Positions 17,206-26,780 of a stretch of DNA of 64,000 nt are shown piece by piece; positions within the stretch are counted from its first letter, which is position 1; every line of letters begins with the position of its first letter. A model generated the notes under the pieces. It made no database searches, was not told the DNA's origin, and saw nothing but the letters and a program-made list of their open reading frames with translations. This DNA comes from Edaphobacter bradus (GTDB lineage: Bacteria > Acidobacteriota > Terriglobia > Terriglobales > Acidobacteriaceae): assembly GCF_025685645.1 (NCBI RefSeq), contig NZ_JAGSYF010000004.1, forward strand, positions 545,431 to 609,430, in the 5' to 3' direction. A program made the position numbers and the translations under genes.

Positions 17206-18912
17206 ATGCGAAAGTATATCGCCCTTCTTCTGCTGATGGTGCTTCTGGTGCCCGCTGTTCCTGCCGCTCACGCCGATGAGTACCACGCGAAACCGAAACT
17301 TGTGATCATTCTGGTGATTGATCAGTTTCGCGGAGATTACCTGGAGCGCTACCGCGATGACCTGAAGGCTGCGAATGGGTTCAACCTGTTCCTGAAGCGG
17401 GGGGCGTACTTCGGTTCGTGCTATTACGACTACGCGAATACGAAGACGGCACCGGGGCACGCGACAATTGGCACGGGCGCATATACGGATGGCCATGGGA
17501 TCGGGTCGAATGAGTGGTGGGACCTGAGCCGCAATACGGACCGGCCGATCAGCTCGGTGGAGGATGAGCGGTATCGCATCGTGGGGACGTTTGACGACCT
17601 GCCTGCGCTGCTGCCGCCGCCGGCTCCGAAGCCGACGGACGCAAGGATCGGGGCTTCGCCGCTGAATCTGCGGGCGACGACGCTGGGCGATGAGGTCCGG
17701 CTGGCGACGCATGGCGAGGCAAAGGTGTATGGGATCTCGCTCAAGGACCGTGCGGCGATTCTGCCAGCGGGGCAGACGGCGAATGCGGCGTTCTGGATCG
17801 ACAATGCGACGGGACGGTTTGTGACGTCGACGTATTACATGTCGAAGCTTCCGGATTGGGTGACGAAGTTCAACAAGGGGCCGAGGCAGGCGCAGGCTGT
17901 CAAGGAAGCCGGGCTTGAGGAGACGACACAGTTTTTCGCGATGGTAGGGCGGACTCCGGCGGCGAACAGCTATGAGCTGGACTTTGCCAAGACGCTGATC
18001 GACAACGAGCAGATGGGACAGCACGGGGTGACGGATGTGCTGACGGTCAGCCTTTCGGCGAACGACATCATGGGGCACCAGATGGGGCCGGACTCGGACG
18101 CTGAGAAGGAGATGGTGATTGGGCTGGACCGCGATCTGGACAGCTTCTTCGGCTATCTGGATAAGAAGATTGGCCTGGAGAATGTAATGATCGCGCTGAC
18201 GGCGGACCATGGCGTGGCTCCGATTCCGGCGGAGTCGGCGCGGCTGGGCGTGGCTTCGGCGAGGATCGACCTGGAGAACCTGACGGCTGCGATCAACGAA
18301 GAGCTGAATGCGAAGTTTTCGCCGGGTAAGAGTGTGCCTTACTTTTTGCCGATGCAGGAGCTGCCGTATCTAGCGCTCGATCCGAGGGCGTTCGGAACGG
18401 TTTCGGAGAAGGATGCGGAGCAGGCAGTGGCGGCGGCAATTCCGGTGGCAGTTCGCAAGCTGGGTGCTCCGACGCTGCCGCCGAACAACAACGACACTCT
18501 GGAAGCCACTCGGAGGTATGAGGAGAGCCGGGTGGCTGCCGATCCGGCATTTGCGTTTGTGCGGTCGCGGGTGGACCTGGCCGCAGGGAAGATTCCTCGT
18601 ACGGAGTTTGGTGGGCTGATCGAGCATAGCTATTCTGACCACGGGGGATGGTATGTGATGGCGGTGCCGACGGCGTATCAGATGGAGTATATGAACGGGA
18701 GCCAGACGACGCACTTCTCGCCGTGGAGCTATGACCGTCATGTTCCGCTGGCGTTCTTCGGCGCGGAGTTTGCGCCGGGGTTCTATCGCGAGCGGGTGGC
18801 TCCGGTGGACATCGCCGCGACGTTTGCCTCGATTCTGGGGGTCAATGCGCCTTCGGCCAACGTGGGCCATGTGCTGACGGAGGCGCTGCGCCCCGTTGAG
18901 GCAGGTAAGTAA
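17206..18912 (+). CDS. PafA-like alkaline phosphatase / type I phosphodiesterase
   Basis: 568 residues. A Sec signal (MRKYIALLLLMVLLVPAVPAAHA) precedes an alkaline-phosphatase-superfamily fold. Metal-binding segments are VIDQFRGDYL (Asp at 39) and ALTADHGVAPIP; the nucleophile is a threonine in NTKTAPGHATIGTG (residues 78-91), as in PafA-type phosphatases and nucleotide pyrophosphatases, instead of the serine of PhoA. Another metal-binding block is NDIMGHQMGPDS. It is predicted to hydrolyse phosphate monoesters or diesters in the periplasm. No PHO-box-like element is evident. It is divergent from serS across the tandem-repeat gap. Confidence 0.9.
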   Translation: MRKYIALLLLMVLLVPAVPAAHADEYHAKPKLVIILVIDQFRGDYLERYRDDLKAANGFNLFLKRGAYFGSCYYDYANTKTAPGHATIGTGAYTDGHGIGSNEWWDLSRNTDRPISSVEDERYRIVGTFDDLPALLPPPAPKPTDARIGASPLNLRATTLGDEVRLATHGEAKVYGISLKDRAAILPAGQTANAAFWIDNATGRFVTSTYYMSKLPDWVTKFNKGPRQAQAVKEAGLEETTQFFAMVGRTPAANSYELDFAKTLIDNEQMGQHGVTDVLTVSLSANDIMGHQMGPDSDAEKEMVIGLDRDLDSFFGYLDKKIGLENVMIALTADHGVAPIPAESARLGVASARIDLENLTAAINEELNAKFSPGKSVPYFLPMQELPYLALDPRAFGTVSEKDAEQAVAAAIPVAVRKLGAPTLPPNNNDTLEATRRYEESRVAADPAFAFVRSRVDLAAGKIPRTEFGGLIEHSYSDHGGWYVMAVPTAYQMEYMNGSQTTHFSPWSYDRHVPLAFFGAEFAPGFYRERVAPVDIAATFASILGVNAPSANVGHVLTEALRPVEAGK

Positions 18913-18959
18913 GCTCGAACCGCTACACTGGAAGGAATGAGAAAAAAGGAAGTGGTGGC

Positions 18960-19883
18960 GTGAGCAAAGGGCCGGACATGCGCGTGAACATCGCGGGCGT
19001 GGAACTGCAGTCGCCGGTGATTGCGGCGAGCGGGACCTTCGGCTATGGGGTGGAGTTCGAGGAGATCGTCTCGCTGGAGAAGATCGGCGCGTTTGTGACC
19101 AAGGGGCTCTCGCTGGAGCCGATGGCGGGGAACCCGTCGCCGCGGATTATTGAGACGGCAGCGGGGATGATGAACGCGATCGGGCTGCAGAATATGGGCG
19201 TGCGAGCGTTTGTGGAAGAGAAGCTGCCGAAGGCGCTCGCGATCCGGGGCGCAGTGGTATTTGCCAACGTCTTCGGATTTACGGTCGAGGAGTGCGTGGA
19301 GGTGATCCGGGTGCTGAACGATGCGCCAGGAATCGCGATGTACGAGCTGAATGCGAGCTGTCCGAATACGAGCCATGGGGGAATGGTCTTCGGGACGGAC
19401 CCGTCGTTGCTGTATGAGCTGGTTTCGTTCTGCAAGGGAGTTTCGCGGAGGCCGCTGATGGTGAAGCTGTCGCCGAATGTGACCAACATCGGGTACATGG
19501 CGCGGGTAGCGGAGGATGCGGGGGCCGATGCCGTGTCACTGGTGAATACGTTTCTGGCGCTCTCGATCGATATTGAGACGGGGAAGCCGCGGATTGCGAA
19601 CGTGACGGCTGGGCTTTCGGGACCGGCGATCAAGCCGATTGCGGTGAGGATGGTGCATGAGACGTCGAAGTCGGTGCGGATTCCGGTGGTAGGGATGGGC
19701 GGGATCGTGCGGGCCGAGGACGCGGTGGAGTTCATGATGGCGGGTGCGACGGCCGTGCAGGTGGGGACGGCGAGTTATGCCGATCCGAGGGCTGTTGAAA
19801 ACATCGCGAACGGCTTGAAGAAGTGGTGCGCGAGCCATGGGCTGGGCGAGGTGAGATCGCTTACCGGCTCGGCGTTGATGTGA
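18960..19883 (+). CDS. pyrD: Dihydroorotate dehydrogenase, class 1B type
   Basis: 307 residues, FMN-dependent TIM barrel that oxidises dihydroorotate to orotate in pyrimidine synthesis. Landmarks are ASGTFGYGVE near the N-terminus, the catalytic-cysteine region ELNASCPNTSHGG, VKLSPNVTNI, and the FMN-phosphate loops GMGGIV and GATAVQVGTA. The GTG at 18960 follows AAAAGGA; an ATG six codons later is an alternative. Class 1B enzymes usually need the iron-sulfur/FAD subunit PyrK, which is not in this window. It is followed 45 bases later by purH, linking pyrimidine and purine synthesis. Confidence 0.93.
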   Translation: MSKGPDMRVNIAGVELQSPVIAASGTFGYGVEFEEIVSLEKIGAFVTKGLSLEPMAGNPSPRIIETAAGMMNAIGLQNMGVRAFVEEKLPKALAIRGAVVFANVFGFTVEECVEVIRVLNDAPGIAMYELNASCPNTSHGGMVFGTDPSLLYELVSFCKGVSRRPLMVKLSPNVTNIGYMARVAEDAGADAVSLVNTFLALSIDIETGKPRIANVTAGLSGPAIKPIAVRMVHETSKSVRIPVVGMGGIVRAEDAVEFMMAGATAVQVGTASYADPRAVENIANGLKKWCASHGLGEVRSLTGSALM

Positions 19884-19928
19884 GGGGCGTTCGGCGAAGG
19901 GCGGCTGCGGGGCATAAAATAGAGGGTG

Positions 19929-21545
19929 ATGATTCAGTCCAGTTCTGCTCCCTCCTCTGCCGTCTCCGTTGACCTTCGTCCCGTTCGCCGCGCACTTCTT
20001 TCCGTTACCGATAAAACCGGTTTGGTTGAGTTTGCCAAGGCGTTGGCCTCGCATGGGGTTGAGCTGGTTTCGACTGGCGGCACGGCCAAAGCGCTGCGCG
20101 ATGCCGGTCTTGCCGTGCGCGATATCAGCGACCTGACTGGGTTTCCGGAGATGCTGGATGGACGCGTGAAGACGTTGCACCCGAAGGTGCATGGCGGGAT
20201 TCTGCATATTCGCGGTAATGACGAGCATGAGGCAGCGGTGGCCAAGCATGGGATTGAGCCGATCGACATGGTGGTGGTGAACCTGTACGCCTTTGAGAAG
20301 ACGGCGGAGAAGCCGGGAGTCGCGTTTGCCGAGGTGATTGAGAACATCGACATCGGCGGGCCGTCGATGGTGCGGTCGGCGGCAAAGAACTTTGGCGACG
20401 TCGCGATTGTGACCTCGACGAAGGACTATGCAGGGCTGGCCGAGGAGTTGAAGGCGAACAACGGCAACCTGAGCCGTGCGACGCGGTGGCAGCTGGCGAA
20501 GCAGGCCTTTGCGACGACCGCTGCTTATGATGCGGCGATTGCGACGGCGCTGGAGAGCATTGAGGCCCCCGAGGGCAAGGCGGTCTTCAAGACGGATGCG
20601 CTGCCGCAGACGCTGCGAGTGATCGATCCGCTGGAGATGACGCTGCGGTATGGGGAGAACCCGCACCAGAAGGCCGCGTTGTATGTCGATGGCAGCGGCA
20701 AGGGGATTGCGGCGGGCGAGCAGTTGCAGGGCAAGGAGCTGAGCTACAACAACCTTGTCGACCTGGACGCCTGCTGGGAGCTGGCGAGTGAGTTCGATGA
20801 GACGGCGGTCGTGATTATTAAGCACACGAACCCGTGCGGCGCGGCGACGGGCGCGACGGTGCTGGAGGCGTACAAGCGGGCGCTTGAGGCTGATCCGGTT
20901 TCGGCGTTTGGCGGGGTGATCGGCGTCAACCGTGAGGTGGATGGCGCGGCGGCGGAGGAGATTGCCAAGTTGTTCGTCGAAGCGATTGTTGCTCCGAGCT
21001 TTACGAAGGAGGCGCTGGAGCGGTTTGCGGCGAAGAAGAATCTGCGGCTGATCCGGATTACGCCAGCGGAGACGAAGAGGGTGTTGAAGCAGGTCTCGGG
21101 CGGGGTTCTGGTGCAGGATGCTGATCGTCTGAAGGTGACCGAGGCGGAGCTGAAGGCTGTGACGGAGCGCAAGCCGACGGCAGAAGAGATGCGCGCTCTG
21201 CTGTTCGCGTGGCGTGTGTGCAAGCACGTAAAGTCGAATGCGATCGTGTACGCGCGGTTTGCTGAGGGACATGGCCAGACTGTTGGAGTGGGCGCCGGGC
21301 AGATGAGCCGGGTGGACGCGGCGCGCTTCGGCGCGATGAAGGCCGTGCTTCCGCTGGCAGGTTCGGTGGCGGCTTCGGACGCGTTTTTTCCATTCCCCGA
21401 TGGGCTGGAAACTGTGGCAAAGGCTGGAGCTACGGCGGTGATTCAGCCGGGCGGGTCGGTGAGGGACGCCGAGGTGATCGAGGCGGCGAACCGGTTGGGT
21501 GTGGCGATGGTCTTTACGGGAGCGCGTCATTTCCGGCACGGATAG
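19929..21545 (+). CDS. purH: Bifunctional AICAR formyltransferase / IMP cyclohydrolase
   Basis: 538 residues from the ATG at 19929 (the preceding in-frame GTG is also possible). The N-terminal MGS-like domain (about 15-150: VRRALLSVTDKTGLVEFAKAL, STGGTAKAL, ISDLTGFPEMLDGRVKTLHPK) closes the ring to IMP; the C-terminal AICAR formyltransferase domain carries LRYGENPHQKAALY, IKHTNPCGAA and the RVDAARFGAMKA and SDAFFPFPDGLE motifs near the end. It catalyses the last two steps of purine synthesis in the cytoplasm. Length and motif order are normal; the first ten residues are Ser-rich and not part of the fold. Confidence 0.96.
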   Translation: MIQSSSAPSSAVSVDLRPVRRALLSVTDKTGLVEFAKALASHGVELVSTGGTAKALRDAGLAVRDISDLTGFPEMLDGRVKTLHPKVHGGILHIRGNDEHEAAVAKHGIEPIDMVVVNLYAFEKTAEKPGVAFAEVIENIDIGGPSMVRSAAKNFGDVAIVTSTKDYAGLAEELKANNGNLSRATRWQLAKQAFATTAAYDAAIATALESIEAPEGKAVFKTDALPQTLRVIDPLEMTLRYGENPHQKAALYVDGSGKGIAAGEQLQGKELSYNNLVDLDACWELASEFDETAVVIIKHTNPCGAATGATVLEAYKRALEADPVSAFGGVIGVNREVDGAAAEEIAKLFVEAIVAPSFTKEALERFAAKKNLRLIRITPAETKRVLKQVSGGVLVQDADRLKVTEAELKAVTERKPTAEEMRALLFAWRVCKHVKSNAIVYARFAEGHGQTVGVGAGQMSRVDAARFGAMKAVLPLAGSVAASDAFFPFPDGLETVAKAGATAVIQPGGSVRDAEVIEAANRLGVAMVFTGARHFRHG

Positions 21546-21686
21546 AGACAGGGAGAATATAATCACGCCCATGCCGGCAACTGGGCCTGTTGTGCCGCCT
21601 GCTGCATCCAATTGGCAGGCGTCACACGTCTAATCCCAGTGTCTTCTCTGGAGCGTTTATTCCGGCGGCACAGGAACTTACAATCT

Positions 21687-23765
21687 ATGACCTTGTTTTT
21701 GCGTGCCTCTACAGTCCGGTTCTACACTCTGCTACCTGCTGCGGCGATGCTGCTTGCTGTCCAAACGATGGCGGGCCAGGCCCCGGTGGCCACGAAGTCG
21801 GGTAAGCAGGCGGATCCTGATCGCTCGGCAGCCTACTATCACTATGGGCTGGCTCATCTCTATGAGGACCTGGCGGTAAACGCCGGGCGGCCGGACTATG
21901 CGACACAGGCGGTGGAGGAGTACAAGCTGGCACTGGTCGCCGATCCGAATTCGACGACGCTGCAGGATGGGCTCGCCGATCTTTACTTCAAGATCGGGCG
22001 CATTCGCGAGGCGGTCAGCGCGGCGCAGGAGCGAGTCAACAAGGACCCGAACGACGTGGCGGCGCATGAGCTGCTGGGCAAGGTCTATCTGAGGTCGCTG
22101 GGCGACATGCAGAGCCAGCAGGCGGGACAGATGCTGCAGCTCGCGATTCGCGAGTATGAGAAGCTCGCGCAATTGAAGCCGAATGACATCGAGACGCACC
22201 TTCTGCTGGGACAGCTGTACAGCCTGAACCACGAGTCGGTAAAGGCGGAAGAGCAGTTCAAAACAGCGCAAAAGATCGATGGCGGCTCAGAGGAAGTTGT
22301 CCTGAATATGTACCGGCTGTACAGCGAACAGGGCGACTTCAAGAGGGCCGCGGATGTGCTGGCGGCGATCCCTGTCGATGACCGCAGCGCAAGGATGGAG
22401 TTTGCGCTGGGCTCGGCGTACGACCAACTGAAGCAGCCGAAGGACGCGATTGCAGCGTACCGGCGCGCTCTGGAACAGGACTCCGATAATCTCGACGCGG
22501 AGCGCGGGCTGGCGAATGCCCTGTTGACGGATGGACAGCTGGACGAGGCGCAGAAGATCTTTACCGACATTGTGACGGCGGAGCCGCAGGACGCGCAGTC
22601 GCAGATTCATCTGTCAGAGATTCAGCGGCGGCAGGGGCACTACGACCAGGCGCTGGAGACGTTGAAGAAGGCTAAACCGCTGGCTCCGGATTCGCTGGAA
22701 CTGAGCTATAACGAGGCGTTGCTTTATGACGCTCTGGGCCGCTACGACGACGCGATCGCGCTGCTGAACAAGATGCTGGATGGAACGGCACACGCGGATG
22801 GCAAGTACACGGACCAGGAGAAGTCGAACCGCTCGATCTTCCTCGACCGGCTGGGCATCATCTACCGCGAACAGAACAAGACGCAGGATGCGATCAACGC
22901 ATACAAGCAGATGGTCGATATGGGCGGTGAAAACGCAAGGACCGGCTACCAGGGCGAGATCGATGCGTACCGCGATGCTCATCAGTGGAAGGATGCGACG
23001 GCCGCTGCCGCTGCGGCCGCCACGGCGATGCCGAAGGACCGCACGGTGCAACTGGCGTATGCGGGACAGCTTGCGGACACGGGCGAGGCAGAGAAGGGAG
23101 TCGCTCTTGCCAAGGCCCAGCTGACGGGAACGCAGGACGATCGCGAGGTGCATCTGTCGCTGGCGCAGATTTATACGCGCCTGAAGCGCTACAGCGAGGC
23201 GAAGGCGGAGCTCGACTCTGCGGAGAAGCTTTCGAGGAAATCGGAGGAGAAGCTCTACCTCTACTTCCTGCGCGGCACACTGGCTGATCGACAGAAGCAA
23301 TATGACGAGGCTGAGGCGGAGTTTCGCAAGGCGCTGGCCATCGATCCGCAGAATCCGACGATCCTGAACTATATGGGATACATGTTCGCGGACCGCGGGG
23401 TAAAGCTCACAGAGGCGCTTACGTTCATTCAGAAGGCCGTGGAGCTTGACCCGCAGAACTATGCGTATCTCGACTCGCTGGGGTGGGTGTACTTCAAGAC
23501 GGGGCAGTACGCACTGGCCGAGGAGAACATCCGCAAGGCGAATGAGCGCAACAGCGGCGATCCTACGATTCACGACCACCTGGGCGAGGTCTACGAGAAG
23601 ACCGGCAAGCTGAAGTTGGCGGTGGCGCAGTGGGAGCGATCGATGACCGAGTACTCTCGTTCGCTACCGGCGGACGCTGATCCTGACGATGTCGCGAAGG
23701 TCCAGCGCAAACTGGAGAACGCACGGGTGAAGCTGGCGAAGGTGAGCTCGGCTGCTATCAAATAA
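21687..23765 (+). CDS. Secreted tetratricopeptide-repeat protein
   Basis: 692 residues from the ATG at 21687, chosen because AGGAA precedes it and because the N-terminus then is a signal peptide (MTLFLRASTVRFYTLLPAAAMLLAVQTMAGQ). The mature protein is built almost wholly of TPR units: YYHYGLAHLYEDLA, AVEEYKLALVADPNS, DVAAHELLGKVYL, AIAAYRRALEQDSDN, AEAEFRKALAIDPQNPTILNYMGYMFADRG, AVELDPQNYAYLDSLGWVYFKTGQYALAEENIRKA. The last three repeats are the most canonical. TPR arrays mediate protein-protein contacts; a scaffold role in the periplasm or at the outer membrane is inferred. No catalytic domain. Confidence 0.88.
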   Translation: MTLFLRASTVRFYTLLPAAAMLLAVQTMAGQAPVATKSGKQADPDRSAAYYHYGLAHLYEDLAVNAGRPDYATQAVEEYKLALVADPNSTTLQDGLADLYFKIGRIREAVSAAQERVNKDPNDVAAHELLGKVYLRSLGDMQSQQAGQMLQLAIREYEKLAQLKPNDIETHLLLGQLYSLNHESVKAEEQFKTAQKIDGGSEEVVLNMYRLYSEQGDFKRAADVLAAIPVDDRSARMEFALGSAYDQLKQPKDAIAAYRRALEQDSDNLDAERGLANALLTDGQLDEAQKIFTDIVTAEPQDAQSQIHLSEIQRRQGHYDQALETLKKAKPLAPDSLELSYNEALLYDALGRYDDAIALLNKMLDGTAHADGKYTDQEKSNRSIFLDRLGIIYREQNKTQDAINAYKQMVDMGGENARTGYQGEIDAYRDAHQWKDATAAAAAAATAMPKDRTVQLAYAGQLADTGEAEKGVALAKAQLTGTQDDREVHLSLAQIYTRLKRYSEAKAELDSAEKLSRKSEEKLYLYFLRGTLADRQKQYDEAEAEFRKALAIDPQNPTILNYMGYMFADRGVKLTEALTFIQKAVELDPQNYAYLDSLGWVYFKTGQYALAEENIRKANERNSGDPTIHDHLGEVYEKTGKLKLAVAQWERSMTEYSRSLPADADPDDVAKVQRKLENARVKLAKVSSAAIK

Positions 23766-23837
23766 CTCCTGTTCGGCGCTGCGCGTTGCATTGTATCGCA
23801 GTGTGCCCGGACACTTCCGATACACTCAAGACTGAGT

Positions 23838-24980
23838 ATGGCTAACGATCTGCATCGATGCGCCGTTGACGGCGGCGCGAACGATCCGCTGGAGGTGCGC
23901 GTTTACCCGGCGCCGCGCCGGCCCTCGCGCACGCCGTTTCAGCGTGACCGCGAGAGGATCGTGCAGTCGCGCGCGTTTCGCCGGCTCGCAGGCAAGACGC
24001 AGGTGTTCACGAGCCGGGCCTCGGACCACTTTCGCAGCCGCCTGACGCACACGATCGAGGTTGCGGAGATCGCTCGGGTGGCCGCCGCGGCGCTGGGCCT
24101 GAATGAAGACCTGGCGGAGGCTCTGGCTCTGGTCCATGACATCGGGCATCCGCCCTTTGGCCATGCGGGGGAGCGGGCGCTGGACCGCTGCCTGCGCCGC
24201 CACGGCAGCAGCTTCGACCATAATCTGCACGCGCTGCGCATTGTGGAGCACTTTGAACAGCGGTATGCGGCGCATCGCGGGCTAAACCTTACGCTTGGCG
24301 TTCGCGAAGGGATCATCAAGCACTCGCGCGACTACGACGTTGCGCGGCATCCGGAGCTTGAGGGCTACTTTCTGGATCAGCGGCCGCCGCTTGAGGCACA
24401 GCTTATCGATCTGGCGGACGAGATTGCATATCTGACCGCTGACCTGGACGACGGGGTGGAGTCGGGGCTGCTGGAGATCGGACATATCCGTGAGAACGTG
24501 AACGTGGTGGCACGCTGCTACAGCGCGGTGGAGAAGGAACACCCTGGCGTTGAGGAGAAGTATCTGTTTCACGAGGCGCTGCAGAAGATGCAGAACACTC
24601 TGACCGACGACCTGATTGCGAGCACGCTCGCAAATGTGCAGGCGATTGGGGCAGAGTCGCTCGAGGACATCCGGCGGCATCAATCGCGGCTGGCGCTGTT
24701 CTCGCCTGAGGCAGAGGCGGAGAGGCTACAGGAGAAGCGCTACCTGTATGACACGCTCTACACCTGCGGGACGCTGGAGAATGAGCACTATAAGGCCGAG
24801 GAGGTCGTGACGGCGCTGTTCGACTACTGGATTCAGGAGCCGGAGGAACTGCCGCAGAGCTACTTCGAAGAGGTGAAGCAGGAGGGACTGGCTCGCGTGG
24901 TGGCCGATTACATCGCCGGCATGACGGACAGCTTCATCCTGCTGCAGTACGCGCGGATCAAGCGGGCTGTGCGTCGATAA
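23838..24980 (+). CDS. dgt: dGTP triphosphohydrolase-like HD-domain protein
   Basis: 380 residues of the deoxyguanosinetriphosphate triphosphohydrolase-like family, which removes triphosphate from dNTPs and so tunes the dNTP pool. The N-terminal RTPFQRDRERIVQSRAFRRLAGKTQVF segment is the family signature. HD-domain metal ligands are H71 (SRLTHTIEVAE), H100-D101 (LALVHDIGHPPFGH) and the distal Asp in DLADEIAYLTADLDDG. It is of the shorter, non-enterobacterial type. Gene symbol follows the family name; substrate preference is unverified. Confidence 0.92.
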   Translation: MANDLHRCAVDGGANDPLEVRVYPAPRRPSRTPFQRDRERIVQSRAFRRLAGKTQVFTSRASDHFRSRLTHTIEVAEIARVAAAALGLNEDLAEALALVHDIGHPPFGHAGERALDRCLRRHGSSFDHNLHALRIVEHFEQRYAAHRGLNLTLGVREGIIKHSRDYDVARHPELEGYFLDQRPPLEAQLIDLADEIAYLTADLDDGVESGLLEIGHIRENVNVVARCYSAVEKEHPGVEEKYLFHEALQKMQNTLTDDLIASTLANVQAIGAESLEDIRRHQSRLALFSPEAEAERLQEKRYLYDTLYTCGTLENEHYKAEEVVTALFDYWIQEPEELPQSYFEEVKQEGLARVVADYIAGMTDSFILLQYARIKRAVRR

Positions 24981-25049
24981 GGGCTTAGCTCTCAGCCGGC
25001 AGGACTTTGCGCCGAGAGGTTGGACGGCGGATGTAGAATTCCCTCCACT

Positions 25050-25676
25050 ATGAGCTTTTCTCCGGGCAACATTACTGCGCTGATCATCGCGGCCAGCTTT
25101 GCCGGCGGGCTGAATATCTATGCGACTGTGCTGACGCTGGGGATTCTGGCGCGCACGCACTGGGTCGCGTTGCCGCCGGGGCTGGATTCGCTGGGGCACA
25201 CATGGGTGATCGTAGCCTGCGCGATTATGTTCGCCATCGAGTTCTTCGCGGACAAGATTCCGGGCTTCGACATGATCTGGAACGGCCTGCATACAGTGGT
25301 GCGCGTGCCGATCGCGGGACTGGTCGCATACCATGCGAGCTCGCAGCTCTCGCCGGAGATGCAGATTCTGGCGACGATGCTGGGAGCGGGCATTGCGCTG
25401 GCGGCGCATACGTCGAAGACAGCGGTGCGGGCAGCAGTGACTCCGAGCCCCGAGCCGGTGTCGAACATTGCGCTGAGCACAAGCGAGGATGCGCTGGCAG
25501 TGGGACTGACGTGGTTTGCGACGCATCACCCCTATGTTGCCGCGACGATGACTGTGATTCTGTTGCTGGTGGCGATTCTTGCAGCCCGGGCGTTGCTGCG
25601 GGCGATCCAGAAGCAGCTGCGGCGAATCTTTCGGCCGGATATTGAAGAGCCGGCGACTAAGACATCTTCCTGGTGA
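25050..25676 (+). CDS. DUF4126-type integral membrane protein
   Basis: 208 residues from the ATG at 25050 (an upstream TTG adds ten unlikely residues). Strongly hydrophobic helices occur at about 9-27, 52-66, 78-90, 103-120 and 160-185; the segment FADKIPGFDMIWNGLHTVVRVPIAGLVAYHASSQLSPEMQ is the family hallmark, with conserved D-K-x-P. Members are conserved membrane proteins of unknown function. It stands alone downstream of dgt. Confidence 0.8.
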   Translation: MSFSPGNITALIIAASFAGGLNIYATVLTLGILARTHWVALPPGLDSLGHTWVIVACAIMFAIEFFADKIPGFDMIWNGLHTVVRVPIAGLVAYHASSQLSPEMQILATMLGAGIALAAHTSKTAVRAAVTPSPEPVSNIALSTSEDALAVGLTWFATHHPYVAATMTVILLLVAILAARALLRAIQKQLRRIFRPDIEEPATKTSSW

Positions 25677-25758
25677 AGGATGAAAAGCGGATACCTCCAC
25701 TCTGCTTCGCTCCGGTCGGGATGACAGCGGGATGTGAGAAATCATCGGAAGAAGATCG

Positions 25759-26676
25759 CTACGTGGCGGAGTGCCGCTCCAGTGCTGCGCGATCCCACTT
25801 CGCCAATGTTGCTCCGGCGTCGTAGGTGCTTTGTAGGAACTGATGTACGGCGTCATCGGGCGAGGCTGCGGAGCGGACGTCGTCGTACTTCAAGAGGAAT
25901 TCACCGAGTTTCGGGTCGTAGTGGGCGGCGGTGGGACGAATGGATGCGCGGTCGAGTCCGGCTGGCGCTGGAGCGGCGTAACAGTAGAAGGCAGGTGCAC
26001 CGTAGCCTCCATTGCCAGGCCAGAAGCCTGCGCTGATGACCTCGTGCGAGTAGGCTTCGCGAGTGATGCGGTCGGCTCCGTCGCGCGGAGGAGCAGGTCT
26101 GCCGGAGAAGCGCGTTACAGCGAGGTCGAAGCTTCCCCAGAAAAAGTGCACGGGGCTTTGCTTGCCGAGAAAGCCGGAGCTGAAGTCGGCGAAGAGGCAC
26201 TCTGCCGAACAGAGTACGCGCCAGAAGCGATGCGCGTACTCGGGATCGTATGTGTGATGAACCTCGTCCTGAGGGAAGGGGATTGCCTCGGCGACCTCGA
26301 CAGGGACAGGGTTGATGGCGACGGTGACGCCAAGCGCGGCGAGACAGCGCTGGTATTCTGCATAGAAGTCGGCGACAGACTGCGCACGGAGCGGCACGGA
26401 GAGAATCGATCCGGAGCTGATGCGGAATCGTAGATCGTGGCTGACGAAGTCGAACTCGATCTCGAGGAACTCGGTGCCGTAAGGCATTGCAGAGGTCGTG
26501 AGCCCGCGGGCGCTGAGGTAGAGAGGCACGTTCCACCAGTGATTGAGCGGCGGAGTGAGCGCAAGGCGCGTCTTGCCGACGATCTGCGTCCACATGTGCA
26601 GGGTCGCCGCTGTGTCTTTCCATGCGTTCCAGTTCAGCTCGGGCCAGATGTGCTGGGCCGGTTTGGTTGTTTTCAT
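25759..26676 (-). CDS. DUF5996 family protein
   Basis: 305 residues, cytosolic, no signal peptide. Characteristic blocks are WPELNWNAWKDTAATLHMWTQIVGKTRLALTPPLNHWWNVPLY at the N-terminus, FDLAVTRFSGRPAPPRDGADRITREAYSHEVISAGFWPGNG in the middle, and AFYCYAAPAPAG. This matches the DUF5996 family, widespread in soil bacteria with no assigned function. The conserved W, H and R residues in these blocks suggest a small-molecule pocket. It stands alone, convergent with the DUF4126 gene, and backs onto the LysR regulator on the same strand. Confidence 0.82.
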   Translation of the reverse strand: MKTTKPAQHIWPELNWNAWKDTAATLHMWTQIVGKTRLALTPPLNHWWNVPLYLSARGLTTSAMPYGTEFLEIEFDFVSHDLRFRISSGSILSVPLRAQSVADFYAEYQRCLAALGVTVAINPVPVEVAEAIPFPQDEVHHTYDPEYAHRFWRVLCSAECLFADFSSGFLGKQSPVHFFWGSFDLAVTRFSGRPAPPRDGADRITREAYSHEVISAGFWPGNGGYGAPAFYCYAAPAPAGLDRASIRPTAAHYDPKLGEFLLKYDDVRSAASPDDAVHQFLQSTYDAGATLAKWDRAALERHSAT

Positions 26677-26780
26677 GCAAGCCTCTATGCGCGCGGAAGT
26701 GCAGCAGAGAATTTACATCAAATGTGTGGCCGACGCATCAGGACGATGCGGAGTTTCTACGAGGCGTCGACCTGAGAGCT

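Noticed and set aside
19536..21611. A 691-codon minus-strand frame rich in Arg, His and Leu
   Set aside because: Antisense to pyrD and purH, both of which are clear; composition is typical of antisense frames.
22614..23579. A 321-codon minus-strand frame
   Set aside because: Antisense to the TPR gene; leucine/arginine-rich shadow.
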